From contig JACJYP010000012.1 in the NCBI GenBank assembly GCA_020636045.1, positions 62,001 through 126,000 of the forward strand: a stretch of DNA of 64,000 nt. Reading direction: 5' to 3'. The notes under the pieces are model-generated. The model had not been told where the DNA came from and did no database searches. It was given only the letters and a program-made list of their open reading frames with translations. Within the stretch, counting starts at the first letter, position 1, and each line of letters opens with the position of its first letter. Position numbers and translations under genes: made by a program. The stretch comes from Lewinellaceae bacterium. Its GTDB lineage: Bacteria; Bacteroidota; Bacteroidia; Chitinophagales; Saprospiraceae. This document shows, one piece after another, positions 41,544-50,546 of the stretch.

Positions 41544-43715
41544 TTATTTCCCAAACAATAGATACAACAGCATGAAAAGCAGCAACGCCAGCAAATAGGG
41601 CACCCATATCCGGCCGTTGATGCGGAACAGTTTTCTACGGCCTTTCTCCCCCGCTACCGCGACGGTCTCTTCCCTGCCTGTTTTTTGCCGGTCGATGTAC
41701 GTTACATAAATGAAGCAAAAGAAGTTGACACCCAGCGTCAACATCAGGAAGACGTAGGCGAGGTTCATCGAATCGGTGGCCGGCGATATCTGGACGAGGT
41801 TGATAGAATAGGCCACGGTGGCGAGGAAAGAAGTGATGATCAGTTCGCCCACCTCTTCGAAACTGGCCTTGTGGAAGAACAGCATGAATATGGGCAGCGC
41901 GCTGAACATCAGGAAAGGCATGATGATCAGGATGATCGCCCCCCAGGGCTCGCGATTCACCTTCAGGTGGACGTTGAGGTTCTTGTATTTTTCCAGGTAT
42001 TTGGCTTTGTCGGTGGAGTCGAACGTCACCTTGTCCAGCGAACCCAGGGCGTTGTTGAGCTGGTTATCGAGCGTCACGAAGTATTTCTCCGTATCCCAGT
42101 CGTTCAACTGGAACTCTTCGATCTTGTCGTTGATCTGCAGGCGGCTGTAATCGAAACTGATTTTGATCTTGTCGCTCGAACTGAGCGCTGTGATGGGTAT
42201 CCTCAACTCATGCCGGTCGAAGGGAAAGTTGAATGATTTGAATTTCCCCAGGAATTTTCCGCTGATCCGGTAAATGCGCACGACGTAGTTGCTGTCGCGC
42301 TCCTCGGCGATGAGGTAGCGGTTCGCTTCTTCCGAACTGATGTTGGAAAAATCCACATATCCTTCTTTCTGAATGTATTGCGAATCCGCGATCACCCAGT
42401 ACAGGAGGTTGCAGTCGAAGGTGTTCTTCCGCACGTCGATGTCGTTGATGTCGATCACATCAATGCCGACCCGCAGGTTGGGGATCGGATTTCCTGAGGT
42501 GTTGATCTGCGTCGGAAAACTGCGCGTTTTCCCGCCGTGCACGCGGTTGAAAGTCGGCTCTTTTTTCAGGATCAGGGTGCTGTCGAATTCGTAGAGTTCG
42601 TTGAGGATCGTGATCTTGCGGTCCGTCAGTTTTTTGAAATACTGCACGAACTCCCGGCGGGTGCTGTTGCCGGCTAGCAGAGCGATCTCGAATATGTTCA
42701 TGGCATCGAAACAGCGGCGCAGGTTGTTGTCGGCGCCTTTCGTCCGGAAAAACTTTTTCGGGAAACGTTCCTCAATGTCCTCCTTGTGCTTGTACACTTC
42801 TTCGGGCAGGGCGTCTTCCGTGCTTTCGTAACGGATGATGGTGTGTTGTTTTTCGCTTGTCAGGTCCTCGAGTTCCTGCTCGTTCAGGTTGGTGAAGTTT
42901 TGAATGCCGATGATCGTTTTCGGGCTGATCTCGCCTTTAGGAGCCTGCTGCAGGGCCCGGATCACGAAATTGCCGTAGGCGCTGTGCAGGTTGACGAGGA
43001 TGACCTTTTCGCGGGTGGCCGCGAGGATATTGCGCAGGCGCCTGACGACGCGCGCCGAATCCGCTTTGGGCACCAGGTTGTTGCGCAGGTCGGCCTGCCG
43101 GAATTCGCTGAGCAGGGTATCGCAGGGCAGGCCGTATCGCCGGATCACTTTTTCAAACTCGTTGTGCAGCAGGTAGTCCTTTTCGGTGATCAGGCCGACG
43201 GAAGGCGCTTTCAGTACGGATCTGATAAACTGGATCAGGTAAAACGGCTGCGGGTCGTTGGGCTCCAGAAAAATGGCGTTGTTGCCAAAATCGAGGCTGT
43301 TGTAATCGGCACTCAGCGAAATTACGGGGATCCGGTCCCGGACGATGTCTTTTGCATGACTGATATGCCTGCCCCAGGTATTGTCGATCACCAGCGCGAT
43401 GTTGGTATCGGCAGCGATGGCGTTGTAGATCTGCTGGATCGTATCTTCCCGGTAGTCGCACTGAAAACTGACGAGGCGGTATTCCACCGGATAGGGGCGG
43501 GGTTCGGTGACGGCGTTTATGTGCTTCAGGTAGTCTTCAACGGCGATGATGTGCAGCGAATCGGAGTAGTTGTTTTTCCGTGCCTTGGTCGTGTCGCTGT
43601 AATTGAACCCTACATAGGCGACATATTTCACCGGCCGCGACGACAGCGTGCTTCGCTCGCAGGCGATCCAGCCAGCCAGGACGATGGCAAGTAAACCGAG
43701 TATGATTTTTTGCAT
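41544..43715 (-). CDS. Pentameric ligand-gated ion channel (Cys-loop/pro-loop superfamily) with N-terminal periplasmic-binding-protein domain
   Basis: 723 residues. N-terminus with signal peptide and possible lipobox (WIAC). Residues about 30-395 resemble a type-1 periplasmic binding protein/receptor ligand-binding fold (VKYVAYVGFNYSD, IALVIDNTWGRHISHAKDIVRDRIPVISLSAD, PSVGLITEKDYLLHNEFEKVIRRYGL). Residues about 405-605 read as a pLGIC extracellular domain: LRVGIDVIDINDIDVRKNTFDCNLLYWVI, then YRISGKFLGKFKSFNFPFDRHELRI with the F-P-F-D pro-loop. Four transmembrane helices follow: WGAIILIIMPFLMFSALPIFML, VGELIITSFLATVAYSINLV (pore M2 position), MNLAYVFLMLTLGVNFFCFI and VPYLLALLLFMLLYLLF. The gene lies 39 bp downstream of a CocE-type hydrolase gene. 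Ligand and ion selectivity cannot be read. Confidence 0.8.
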   Translation of the reverse strand: MQKIILGLLAIVLAGWIACERSTLSSRPVKYVAYVGFNYSDTTKARKNNYSDSLHIIAVEDYLKHINAVTEPRPYPVEYRLVSFQCDYREDTIQQIYNAIAADTNIALVIDNTWGRHISHAKDIVRDRIPVISLSADYNSLDFGNNAIFLEPNDPQPFYLIQFIRSVLKAPSVGLITEKDYLLHNEFEKVIRRYGLPCDTLLSEFRQADLRNNLVPKADSARVVRRLRNILAATREKVILVNLHSAYGNFVIRALQQAPKGEISPKTIIGIQNFTNLNEQELEDLTSEKQHTIIRYESTEDALPEEVYKHKEDIEERFPKKFFRTKGADNNLRRCFDAMNIFEIALLAGNSTRREFVQYFKKLTDRKITILNELYEFDSTLILKKEPTFNRVHGGKTRSFPTQINTSGNPIPNLRVGIDVIDINDIDVRKNTFDCNLLYWVIADSQYIQKEGYVDFSNISSEEANRYLIAEERDSNYVVRIYRISGKFLGKFKSFNFPFDRHELRIPITALSSSDKIKISFDYSRLQINDKIEEFQLNDWDTEKYFVTLDNQLNNALGSLDKVTFDSTDKAKYLEKYKNLNVHLKVNREPWGAIILIIMPFLMFSALPIFMLFFHKASFEEVGELIITSFLATVAYSINLVQISPATDSMNLAYVFLMLTLGVNFFCFIYVTYIDRQKTGREETVAVAGEKGRRKLFRINGRIWVPYLLALLLFMLLYLLFGK

Positions 43716-43754
43716 GGCGGGTGATGATCTGTTTTCAAAAGCGAAAATAAGCGC

Positions 43755-45638
43755 TTATTTCCGCAACACAGGCAGTATGACCCCCGAAGCGCCGACAGGC
43801 ATGTGATATACCCGGATCGTGGCGGGTACAAAATCCTGGTCGCTTGCTTCGTAAATATTGATAAACTGCTGCGGATTCCGGTCGGCGAGCGGAAACCAGC
43901 TGCTCTGCACCTGCACCATGATCTTGTGGCCCGGCAGGAAGGTGTGCGCCACGTCGGGCAGGTCGAAATTGACCTGCGACATCGTGCCGGGCACGAAGGG
44001 CTCCGGTTTTTCAAAACTGTTGCGGTAGCGCCCCCGCATGATCTCGCCCCGCACGAGCATCTGGTAGCCGCCGAGGGGTACGCCGTTCTTTTCTCCCGAC
44101 ATCGTGTCAGGGAACACGTCGATCAGTTTGACCACGAAGTCGGCATCGGAACTGCTGACGCTGACCCACAGATCGGCCTGCACGGTGCCGGTTACGGTGA
44201 CGGCCTGTTGCAACACGTCGGTCTGGTAACTCAGCACGTCGGTGCGCCGTGAAGCGAAGCGCTGGTCGTCGCACATGTATTCCCGCGTGCGTTTCAGGTG
44301 CACGTCTTCGGTGTAGGGCACCGGTTTCGAGGGGTCGCTGACGTACGAGTCCATTTGCTGGTCGGGCACCTGGCTGCTGCCGGTAGCGGGTGGTCTTACG
44401 GACAAGCCGCCGCCTTCCTGGAAGTAGAATTTCACCTGGCGGGCGTATTTCGGCGGCCATTGCTCGTAGCGCGTCCATTCATTGCTGCCGGTCTCGAAAA
44501 TGCTGGCATCCGGCAATTCCATTTTGCCGTTGTCTTTCAGGTAGTATTCGAAAAAGGGGAATTCGATTTCCTTTTGGAAATACTCGCTCGTTTTTTGCCC
44601 GAAGGTCACATTGCCGAGGCTTTCGCCGGTAGTGCGCGCCCAGCCGCCGTGCGACCAGGGACCCATTACCAGCCTGTTGCTCATCGAGTCGGGATTTTGC
44701 TTTTCAATGGCTTCATATACCCGCCAGGCGCCGAAACAGTCCTCGGCGTCGAACAATCCGCCTACCGTGAGCACGGCCGGCATCAGATTTCTCAGGTGCG
44801 GCCGCGGGTTGCGCGCTTTCCACCAGGCGTCGTAGTCGGGATGCTGCATCAGATCGTTCCAGAACGGTATGCCTTTCATGCCATAGCGCTCCGCGTAATT
44901 GCGCAACGCGCCTGCGCGCAGGAAAAACGCGTAGTTGTCGGGCGTTTTCCAGTCGCTGAAGCCGGAACTGCGCTCTGTCGTGGGCTCGGGGCGCGGCTTG
45001 CCGAATCCCGAGTAAAAACTGAAGGCGTCCATCAACATGAATGCGCCGTTGTGGTGAAAATCGTCGCCGACAAACCAGTCGGTAACCGGGGCTTGGGGCG
45101 ACACGGCTTTGATGGCCGGATGACCGGCCAGGATCGCCATGGTCGAATAAAACCCGGGGTAGGAGATGCCGTAAACGCCCACGCGGCCATTGTTGCCCGC
45201 GGCATTTTTGATCAGCCAATCCACCGTATCGTAGGTGTCGCTGGCTTCGTCGATGTCCTGCGGCCCCGATTTGTCGGGATTGAAGGGGCGCACATCCACA
45301 AAATCGCCTTCGCTCATGTAGCGCCCGCGTACATCCTGTAAAACAAAAATATAGCCGGCGCGGACCAGGTGCATATTTTCAAAACGCGTGACGAAGGCCT
45401 TTTCGCCGTACGGAGCGCAGGAATAGGGCGTGCGTTTTAGCAGGATGGGGTATCGGCGCCGGTTGTCTTTGGGAGTATAGATGGAAGTGAACAGTTTCCT
45501 GCCGTCGCGCATGGGGATCATGACCTCGCGCTTCGTGAAATTTTTCCGGATAAAAGCGGAATCGGCAGCAGGTGTTTGCCCAATACAGGCGCCGCAAATG
45601 AAGAAACAGAGGAATATGATGGAAAAGAAATGTTTCAT
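43755..45638 (-). CDS. CocE/NonD family hydrolase (X-Pro dipeptidyl-peptidase S15-like)
   Basis: 627 residues: signal peptide, alpha/beta-hydrolase S15 domain with MIPMRDGRKLFTSIYTPKD, VLQDVRGRYMSEGDF, and nucleophile elbow GISYPGFYSTMAILAGHPAIKAVSPQAPVTDWF, then the C-terminal jelly-roll (QADLWVSVSSSDADFVVKLIDVFPD, HTFLPGHKIMVQVQSSWFPLADRNP). It hydrolyses acyl or amide bonds, for example acylated amino compounds or Xaa-Pro peptides. It lies directly upstream of the ligand-gated-channel gene, so its product could be the channel's ligand; this is speculation. Confidence 0.9.
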   Translation of the reverse strand: MKHFFSIIFLCFFICGACIGQTPAADSAFIRKNFTKREVMIPMRDGRKLFTSIYTPKDNRRRYPILLKRTPYSCAPYGEKAFVTRFENMHLVRAGYIFVLQDVRGRYMSEGDFVDVRPFNPDKSGPQDIDEASDTYDTVDWLIKNAAGNNGRVGVYGISYPGFYSTMAILAGHPAIKAVSPQAPVTDWFVGDDFHHNGAFMLMDAFSFYSGFGKPRPEPTTERSSGFSDWKTPDNYAFFLRAGALRNYAERYGMKGIPFWNDLMQHPDYDAWWKARNPRPHLRNLMPAVLTVGGLFDAEDCFGAWRVYEAIEKQNPDSMSNRLVMGPWSHGGWARTTGESLGNVTFGQKTSEYFQKEIEFPFFEYYLKDNGKMELPDASIFETGSNEWTRYEQWPPKYARQVKFYFQEGGGLSVRPPATGSSQVPDQQMDSYVSDPSKPVPYTEDVHLKRTREYMCDDQRFASRRTDVLSYQTDVLQQAVTVTGTVQADLWVSVSSSDADFVVKLIDVFPDTMSGEKNGVPLGGYQMLVRGEIMRGRYRNSFEKPEPFVPGTMSQVNFDLPDVAHTFLPGHKIMVQVQSSWFPLADRNPQQFINIYEASDQDFVPATIRVYHMPVGASGVILPVLRK

Positions 45639-45784
45639 AGGTCAAAAAGTCAGGACTGTTATTTTTAACGCGCAAATTCCAAAAATTTTAAACCCCGGCC
45701 ATGGTTTTTCGTTAGGTCTTGAAGCCAATATTTCAAAAAACACCCTGTGCATCGGCCTGGCAAGGCCTGAAAACAACCCGATAC

Positions 45785-46840
45785 ATGGATTTTTCCTCCG
45801 ACTTTTTCTACGCACTCTTATATTCCCTGATCGCTGTCGCCGGCGGGCTCATCGCGGGCTGGCTGCTCGAGCGCTTTCTGTTGCGCCGGTTGTCAAAAAA
45901 CTTCGAGATATTTCGCTCGCTGAACGGCGCAGGCGTGTTTATGGGCCTGCTGTTCGGCCTGCGCTTTGCCCTGCGTTATCACGATCTGCCCGATTCCTGG
46001 CACCAGCCGATCTCCGATACCTGGCGCGCCATCTACATACTCGGCGTTACATTTTACCTGGCCAGACTGGTCGGTAATTTTATCGCGGTCAAGATGTCCG
46101 ATCTGAACGGACTGGTGCCGACAGCCACGCTGCTGCAGAACGTAGCGCGCGGGGTGGTGTATATCAGCGGTCTGATGGTGCTGCTGCAAACGCTCGGCAT
46201 CTCTATCGCGCCGGCCCTGACGGCACTGGGCGTAGGTGGTCTGGCCGTCGCGCTGGCTTTGCAGGGCACGCTGGGCAATCTGTTTTCGGGCATTCAGATC
46301 ATCGCTTCCCGCAAGATACAACCCGGGCATTTTATCCGCCTGGAAAGCGGGGAAGAAGGCTATGTGACGGACATTACCTGGCGCAATACAACGATCCGGG
46401 CGCTGTCGAATCAGACGATCATCCTGCCCAATTCCAAACTCGCCGAATCGACCGTCACCAATACCTGGATACCCGATCCTGCCATTTCCGTGCTCGTACC
46501 GGTCGGTATTCACTATGACAGCGACCTCGAACATGTGGAGCGCGTTGCACTGGAAGTGGCGAATGCCATACAAAGTTCGCACCCCTGCGCCCTGCACGAA
46601 CACGAACCTACACTCCGGTATTTCGAATTTGCCGACTCCAGCATCAATTTCAAAGTTGCTCTGCGAGCCGTGGAGTTTTCCGAGCAGTTTGCGCTGCGCC
46701 ACGATTTTATCAAAGCCCTGCACGCCCGTTTCAAAAAAGAAGGCATTACGATCCCGTATCCGATCCGCACACTCGAATTTGAGAAATCGTCGCCGCTGTC
46801 CCTGCGCAACAGCGAAAAAGCGCAGCAGAACGGCGGGTAG
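45785..46840 (+). CDS. Mechanosensitive ion channel (MscS family)
   Basis: 351 residues, three or more N-terminal transmembrane helices, then the MscS pore helix and beta domain: LGISIAPALTALGVGGLAVALALQGTLGNLFSGIQIIASRKIQPGHFIRLESGEEGYVTDITWRNTTIRALSNQTIILPNSKLAESTVTNTW. The Gly/Ala packing in ALGVGGLAVALALQGTLGNLFSG is diagnostic. It releases osmolytes on hypo-osmotic shock. Start at 45785 (MDFSSDFFYALLYSLI) matches the first membrane helix. Confidence 0.94.
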   Translation: MDFSSDFFYALLYSLIAVAGGLIAGWLLERFLLRRLSKNFEIFRSLNGAGVFMGLLFGLRFALRYHDLPDSWHQPISDTWRAIYILGVTFYLARLVGNFIAVKMSDLNGLVPTATLLQNVARGVVYISGLMVLLQTLGISIAPALTALGVGGLAVALALQGTLGNLFSGIQIIASRKIQPGHFIRLESGEEGYVTDITWRNTTIRALSNQTIILPNSKLAESTVTNTWIPDPAISVLVPVGIHYDSDLEHVERVALEVANAIQSSHPCALHEHEPTLRYFEFADSSINFKVALRAVEFSEQFALRHDFIKALHARFKKEGITIPYPIRTLEFEKSSPLSLRNSEKAQQNGG

Positions 46841-47055
46841 ATGCGCCTTTTTGGTCGAATAATTCCCGGCGTACATCGGAGCGAGGAACCGTTTCGTTGA
46901 GGCGTGTAATGTTTGTTCCTGTGTTAAGTTGCTATTTATCAGCAATTTAATACGCAATATTTGCAGTCTTCTACTGCCTGCTGCCACTGCAACCTCTTTC
47001 CTGAACACGTAGTCTTATTGGGTCGAGTTTCACCTGTATAACTGTCCGACCCGAT

Positions 47056-47367
47056 ATGAAAAAGTATTTTTTGTCAAGTCTTTTCTGCCTGTTGTTCCTG
47101 AGTGCAGGACCGCTTTCCGCCATGCCCCGGACGGACCACGACCCTGAAGTGAAAGTAGTCGTAAGCCCAAAAAAGATCTGGCTGCTGACGGATGAGTTTT
47201 CCGTAAAAAACCTGACCGTGCAGGTACTGGATGCCCGTGGCAAGGTGGTCATGGAGAAACGGTTCTCTTCCAAAATGACCGACTGGTCGCTGCGCATCGA
47301 CGCCTTGCCGGAAGGCCGCTATGAAGTCATGCTGGACGATAAAAAAGCGACAGAATTCGAGCGATAG
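47056..47367 (+). CDS. Small secreted protein with T9SS-CTD-like beta module
   Basis: 103 residues: signal peptide MKKYFLSSLFCLLFLSAGPLSA, then one short beta module (VKVVVSPKKIWLLTDEFSVKNLTVQVLDARGKVVMEKRFSSKMTDWSLRIDALPEGRYEVMLDD). VLDARGKVV...LPEGRYEV resembles the pattern of Por/T9SS type-A C-terminal domains, but nothing precedes it, so it may be a stand-alone envelope protein. Intergenic 46841-47055 before it shows nothing. Confidence 0.65.
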   Translation: MKKYFLSSLFCLLFLSAGPLSAMPRTDHDPEVKVVVSPKKIWLLTDEFSVKNLTVQVLDARGKVVMEKRFSSKMTDWSLRIDALPEGRYEVMLDDKKATEFER

Positions 47368-47429
47368 GCGGCTGTCGTTGCAGCCTGCACGTACGCCCCG
47401 GCGATTCCCTTTGAATTGAAGACCGCGAA

Positions 47430-48230
47430 TTGGCGAAAATTCCCGTTTTTCGCCGGGTGAATCCTTTCGATCAAATTTTCAATGAAGATTGTGTCGGCGG
47501 CATGGCCGCCCGTTTGCCCGACACTTCCGTCGACCTGGTGATCACCGATCCACCATTCGGCATCGAATTTCAGGCAAAGAAAGCCAATTACAACCGCAAG
47601 GGAAGCCGGGTGCTCGAAGGTTACAACGAAGTGAAGGGCGCCGATTACCTCTCCTTCACCCGCGCCTGGCTGGCGGAGGTGCGCCGCGTGCTGAAGCCCG
47701 AGGGCAGTTTGTATATCTTTTCCGGCTGGAATTACCTGAAAGACCTGCTGATCGCCCTCGAAGAACACGAGTTCACACTGGTGAACCACCTCGTCTGGAA
47801 ATACCAGTTCGGCCTCGTCACCACCCGCAAATACGTCACTTCACACTACCACATCCTGTTTGCCGGCATCGACGAAAAAAAGCGCAGGTTCTACCCCTAC
47901 GCCCGTTTCGACAAGGAAGCGCGCCATCCGGACGGCGGCAGCGCGCATTACAAGGACAAGGAAGACGTGTGGGCCATTCCCCGTGAATACTGGACCGGCG
48001 ATGTAAAAACGCCCACCAAACTGCCGGCCGAGATCATCCGGAAAATACTGGCGTACAGCAGTCGCCCCGGCGACGTCGTGCTCGATCCTTTTCTTGGTTC
48101 GGGACAGGTGGCGGTGGTCAGCCAACTCGAAAAACGCCGGTACGTCGGCTTCGAGATCGTGCCGGAATACTTTGATTTTGCCAAAAAAAGACTGGAAAGC
48201 GGCACGTATCGCCTGAAAGCGAAGGAGTGA
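47430..48230 (+). CDS. Lone DNA methyltransferase (N6-adenine/N4-cytosine, beta-type order)
   Basis: 266 residues. Catalytic motif DLVITDPPFGIEF (DPPF) precedes the S-adenosylmethionine-binding motif VVLDPFLGSGQVAVVSQLEKRRYVGFEI, the order of beta-class MTases. Target-recognition elements would lie in between (WNYLKDLLIALEEHEF to YWTGDVKTPTKLPAEI). Motif DPPF leans towards N6-adenine. No restriction gene is adjacent, so it is solitary like CcrM or Dam relatives. TTG start; the Met-equivalent is followed by MAKIPVFRRVNPFDQIF. It is followed by the 42-bp repeat array. Confidence 0.88.
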   Translation: MAKIPVFRRVNPFDQIFNEDCVGGMAARLPDTSVDLVITDPPFGIEFQAKKANYNRKGSRVLEGYNEVKGADYLSFTRAWLAEVRRVLKPEGSLYIFSGWNYLKDLLIALEEHEFTLVNHLVWKYQFGLVTTRKYVTSHYHILFAGIDEKKRRFYPYARFDKEARHPDGGSAHYKDKEDVWAIPREYWTGDVKTPTKLPAEIIRKILAYSSRPGDVVLDPFLGSGQVAVVSQLEKRRYVGFEIVPEYFDFAKKRLESGTYRLKAKE

Positions 48231-48423
48231 ATTGCGCGACCGGGACCATACCCTTTTGAGCGCGTCGACGGTTTGTTTCAAAACAAAAACCGTAGTCCTT
48301 GCGTGACTGATCATGCGCTCCAATCTGCCATTCGACCGGCTAAACTGTCTGGGATTATTCTGTACACACGCTCAATATCCTTCGATTATATACTTGTTAC
48401 AATTTGCGCACTGAACGGAAGTT

Positions 48424-48780
48424 GTTGCCACGTTCCTTGCAGCGATTACACAAAGGGCGTTCGTCGTTGCAACGTTCCTTGTAACGATTACACAAAGGGC
48501 GTTAGTCGTTGCAACGTTCCTTGTAGCGATTACACAAAGGACGTTAGTCGTTAACCTTGCGTTCGTTTGTTAACGATTACGATTACAAAAGGGCGTTAGT
48601 CGTTACCACGTTCGCGCAACGCGTTCGTCGCTGCAACGATTACGATTACACAAAGGGCGTTCGTCGTTGCAACGTTCCTTGTAGCGATTACACAAAGGGC
48701 GTTCGTCGCTGCAACGTTCCTTGTAGCGATTACACAAAGGGCGTTAGTCGTTAACGCGTTCCTTGTAGCGATTACATAAA
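48424..48780. repeat. Second tandem array, 42-bp units built from two 21-bp subunits
   Basis: GATTACACAAAGG recurs at 48444, 48486 and 48528, exactly 42 bp apart, and several times more up to 48775 with less regular spacing. Each 42-bp unit pairs a GTAACGATTACACAAAGGGC-like half with a GTTCGTCGTTGCAACGTTCC-like half, that is two 21-bp subunits. It shares both halves with the region before and inside the 21-bp array at 15139-15348. Confidence 0.85.
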
Positions 48781-48793
48781 CGGAACGGGAAGT

Positions 48794-48900
48794 TGGTAGC
48801 GCGGCGTTTACGCCGCCGGGTCAAGGCCATTTATGGCCGTAACACGCGACAGTCGGCCATAAATGACCTCCAACAAGGCGGCGTAAACGCCGCGCTACCA
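48794..48900. repeat. Family III palindrome, copy P1
   Basis: Long inverted repeat: TGGTAGCGCGGCGTTTACGC arms at both ends (48794 onward and ending 48900), with an inner GGCCATTTATGGCC/GGCCATAAATG pairing. Nearly identical to copies at 49044-49151 and 54643-54749. Confidence 0.9.
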
Positions 48901-48940
48901 GTTGCGCCCGCATCAAACAAACCTGTTCAGGATATTTCCG
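48901..48940 (-). repeat. Duplicated 3' end of xylA
   Basis: 40 bp matching 49152-49190 with one difference; on the minus strand it encodes the xylA tail ILNRFV and stop. Together with P1 it forms a tandem copy, offset by 250 bp, of P2 plus the xylA end. Confidence 0.85.
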
Positions 48941-49012
48941 CCGCGCCTGTGTCTTTTGACCAGGCGCAAGCAAACACCCGGCACGGCGAAATGCCTGGGT
49001 AATGAATCCGGT

Positions 49013-49040
49013 CTATAAACGGGAATTCCCTGACGGGAAT
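49013..49040. repeat. Partial family IV end
   Basis: 28 bp matching 54208-54235 with three differences (CTATAAAC...ACGGGAAT), the subterminal palindrome of the IS200-related element. Confidence 0.75.
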
Positions 49041-49043
49041 AGT

Positions 49044-49151
49044 TGGTAGCGCGGCGTTTACGCCGCCCGGGTCAAGGCCATTTATGGCCGTAACACGCGA
49101 CAGTCGGCCATAAATGACCTCCAACAAGGCGGCGTAAACGCCGCGCTACCA
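49044..49151. repeat. Family III palindrome, copy P2
   Basis: Same structure as P1, with one extra C in the left arm; its end abuts the xylA stop region (stop codon at 49164-49166) and could act as the xylA terminator hairpin. Confidence 0.9.
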
Positions 49152-49163
49152 GTTGCGCCTGCA

Positions 49164-50510
49164 TCAAACAAACCTGTTCAGGATATTTTCGAACAATTCC
49201 TGCTTCCCGCTGCGCACTGCAGGCGCTTCCTGTGTGGCGGCAATGCCCGCCAGCGCTTTCAGGTCGAGTTTGCCCGCTTCGAACGCCTGTCCGTCGCCGC
49301 TGTCGAATGAAGCGTAGCGCTCGCGGCGCAGACGCCGGTATTCCGAACTGTTGAGGATCGCATCTGCGGCCAGCAATGCCCTTGCGAAGGTGTCGATGCC
49401 GCCGATGTGGGCGTAAAAGAGGTCCTCAGGATCGGTGGAATTGCGGCGCGTTTTGGCATCGAAATTCACGCCGCCACCCTGCAGGCCGCCGTTTTCAAGA
49501 ATGACCAGCATGGCTTCGGTGATCTCGTACACGTTGTTGGGGAACTGGTCGGTGTCCCAGCCGTTCTGGTAATCGCCGCGGTTGGCATCGATGCTGCCCA
49601 GCATACCGGCATTGGCGGCTACCTGCAGTTCGTGCTGGAAACTGTGCAGCGCGAGGGTAGCGTGGTTGACTTCCACGTTCAGTTTGAAATCCTCGTCGAG
49701 GCCGTATTCCCGCAGGAAGCCGACCACGGTGGCGGAATCAAAATCATACTGGTGTTTGCTGGGCTCCATGGGCTTGGGCTCGATGAAGAAAGTACCCTTG
49801 AAGCCCTGACTGCGGGCATAGTCTTTTGCCAGATGCAGGAAGCGCGCCATATGATCCAGTTCGCGCTTCATGTCGGTGTTCAGCAGCGACTGGTAGCCTT
49901 CCCGGCCACCCCAGAACACGTAGTTCTCGCCGCCGAGTTGCATGGTGAGATCGAGCGCCATCTTTACCTGTGCGCCGGCGTGTGCCACTACAGCAAAATC
50001 GGGGTTGGTGGCGGCGCCGTTCATGTAGCGCGGATGGCTGAACAGGTTGGCGGTGCCCCACAGCAGTTTTACGTCCGAGGCTTTCATCTTTTCCCCGGCG
50101 TATGCGCCGATCGCCTGCAGGCGTTTTTCATTTTCGGCCAGCGTATCTCCTTCGGCGATCAGGTCGAAATCGTGGAAGCAGTAGTACGGCAGTCCCAGTT
50201 TGGTGATCAGTTCGAAAGCGGCGTCCATTTTATCGCGGGCCTGCCCGACCGGGTCCTGCGATGTCAGCCAGGGAAAGTTCTTGGTGGCGGCGCCGAAGGG
50301 GTCGCCGCCCGTGCCGCAGAAGCTGTGCCAGTAGGCGACGGCGAATTTGAAGTGTTCCCGCATGGTTTTGCCGGCCACGACCTTGTGCTCGTCGTAGTAG
50401 CGGTACGCCATCGGATTGTCGGATGCGGGGCCTTCGTATTTGATCTGCTGAACGCCGGGGAAGTATTCCCGTTCGCCCGTGGTGAGTTGTATCGGCTGAA
50501 GATTTGCCAT
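49164..50510 (-). CDS. xylA: Xylose isomerase
   Basis: 448 residues, class II xylose isomerase. Motifs: YWHSFCGTGGDPFGAATKNFPW (active-site His region), YCFHDFDLIAEG, TANLFSHPRYMNGAATNPDFAVVAHAGAQVKMALD, NYVFWGGREGYQSLLNTDM, FIEPKPMEPSKHQYDFDSATVVGFL (catalytic Glu/Lys), LNVEVNHATLALHSFQHEL, GSIDANRGDYQNGWDTDQFP (metal ligands). It converts D-xylose to D-xylulose. Third gene of an operon after xylB (36-bp gap). Its 3' end is duplicated downstream. Confidence 0.98.
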   Translation of the reverse strand: MANLQPIQLTTGEREYFPGVQQIKYEGPASDNPMAYRYYDEHKVVAGKTMREHFKFAVAYWHSFCGTGGDPFGAATKNFPWLTSQDPVGQARDKMDAAFELITKLGLPYYCFHDFDLIAEGDTLAENEKRLQAIGAYAGEKMKASDVKLLWGTANLFSHPRYMNGAATNPDFAVVAHAGAQVKMALDLTMQLGGENYVFWGGREGYQSLLNTDMKRELDHMARFLHLAKDYARSQGFKGTFFIEPKPMEPSKHQYDFDSATVVGFLREYGLDEDFKLNVEVNHATLALHSFQHELQVAANAGMLGSIDANRGDYQNGWDTDQFPNNVYEITEAMLVILENGGLQGGGVNFDAKTRRNSTDPEDLFYAHIGGIDTFARALLAADAILNSSEYRRLRRERYASFDSGDGQAFEAGKLDLKALAGIAATQEAPAVRSGKQELFENILNRFV

Positions 50511-50546
50511 TCCAGGTGCTTGATATTTGATGGATAAACGGTTGAT

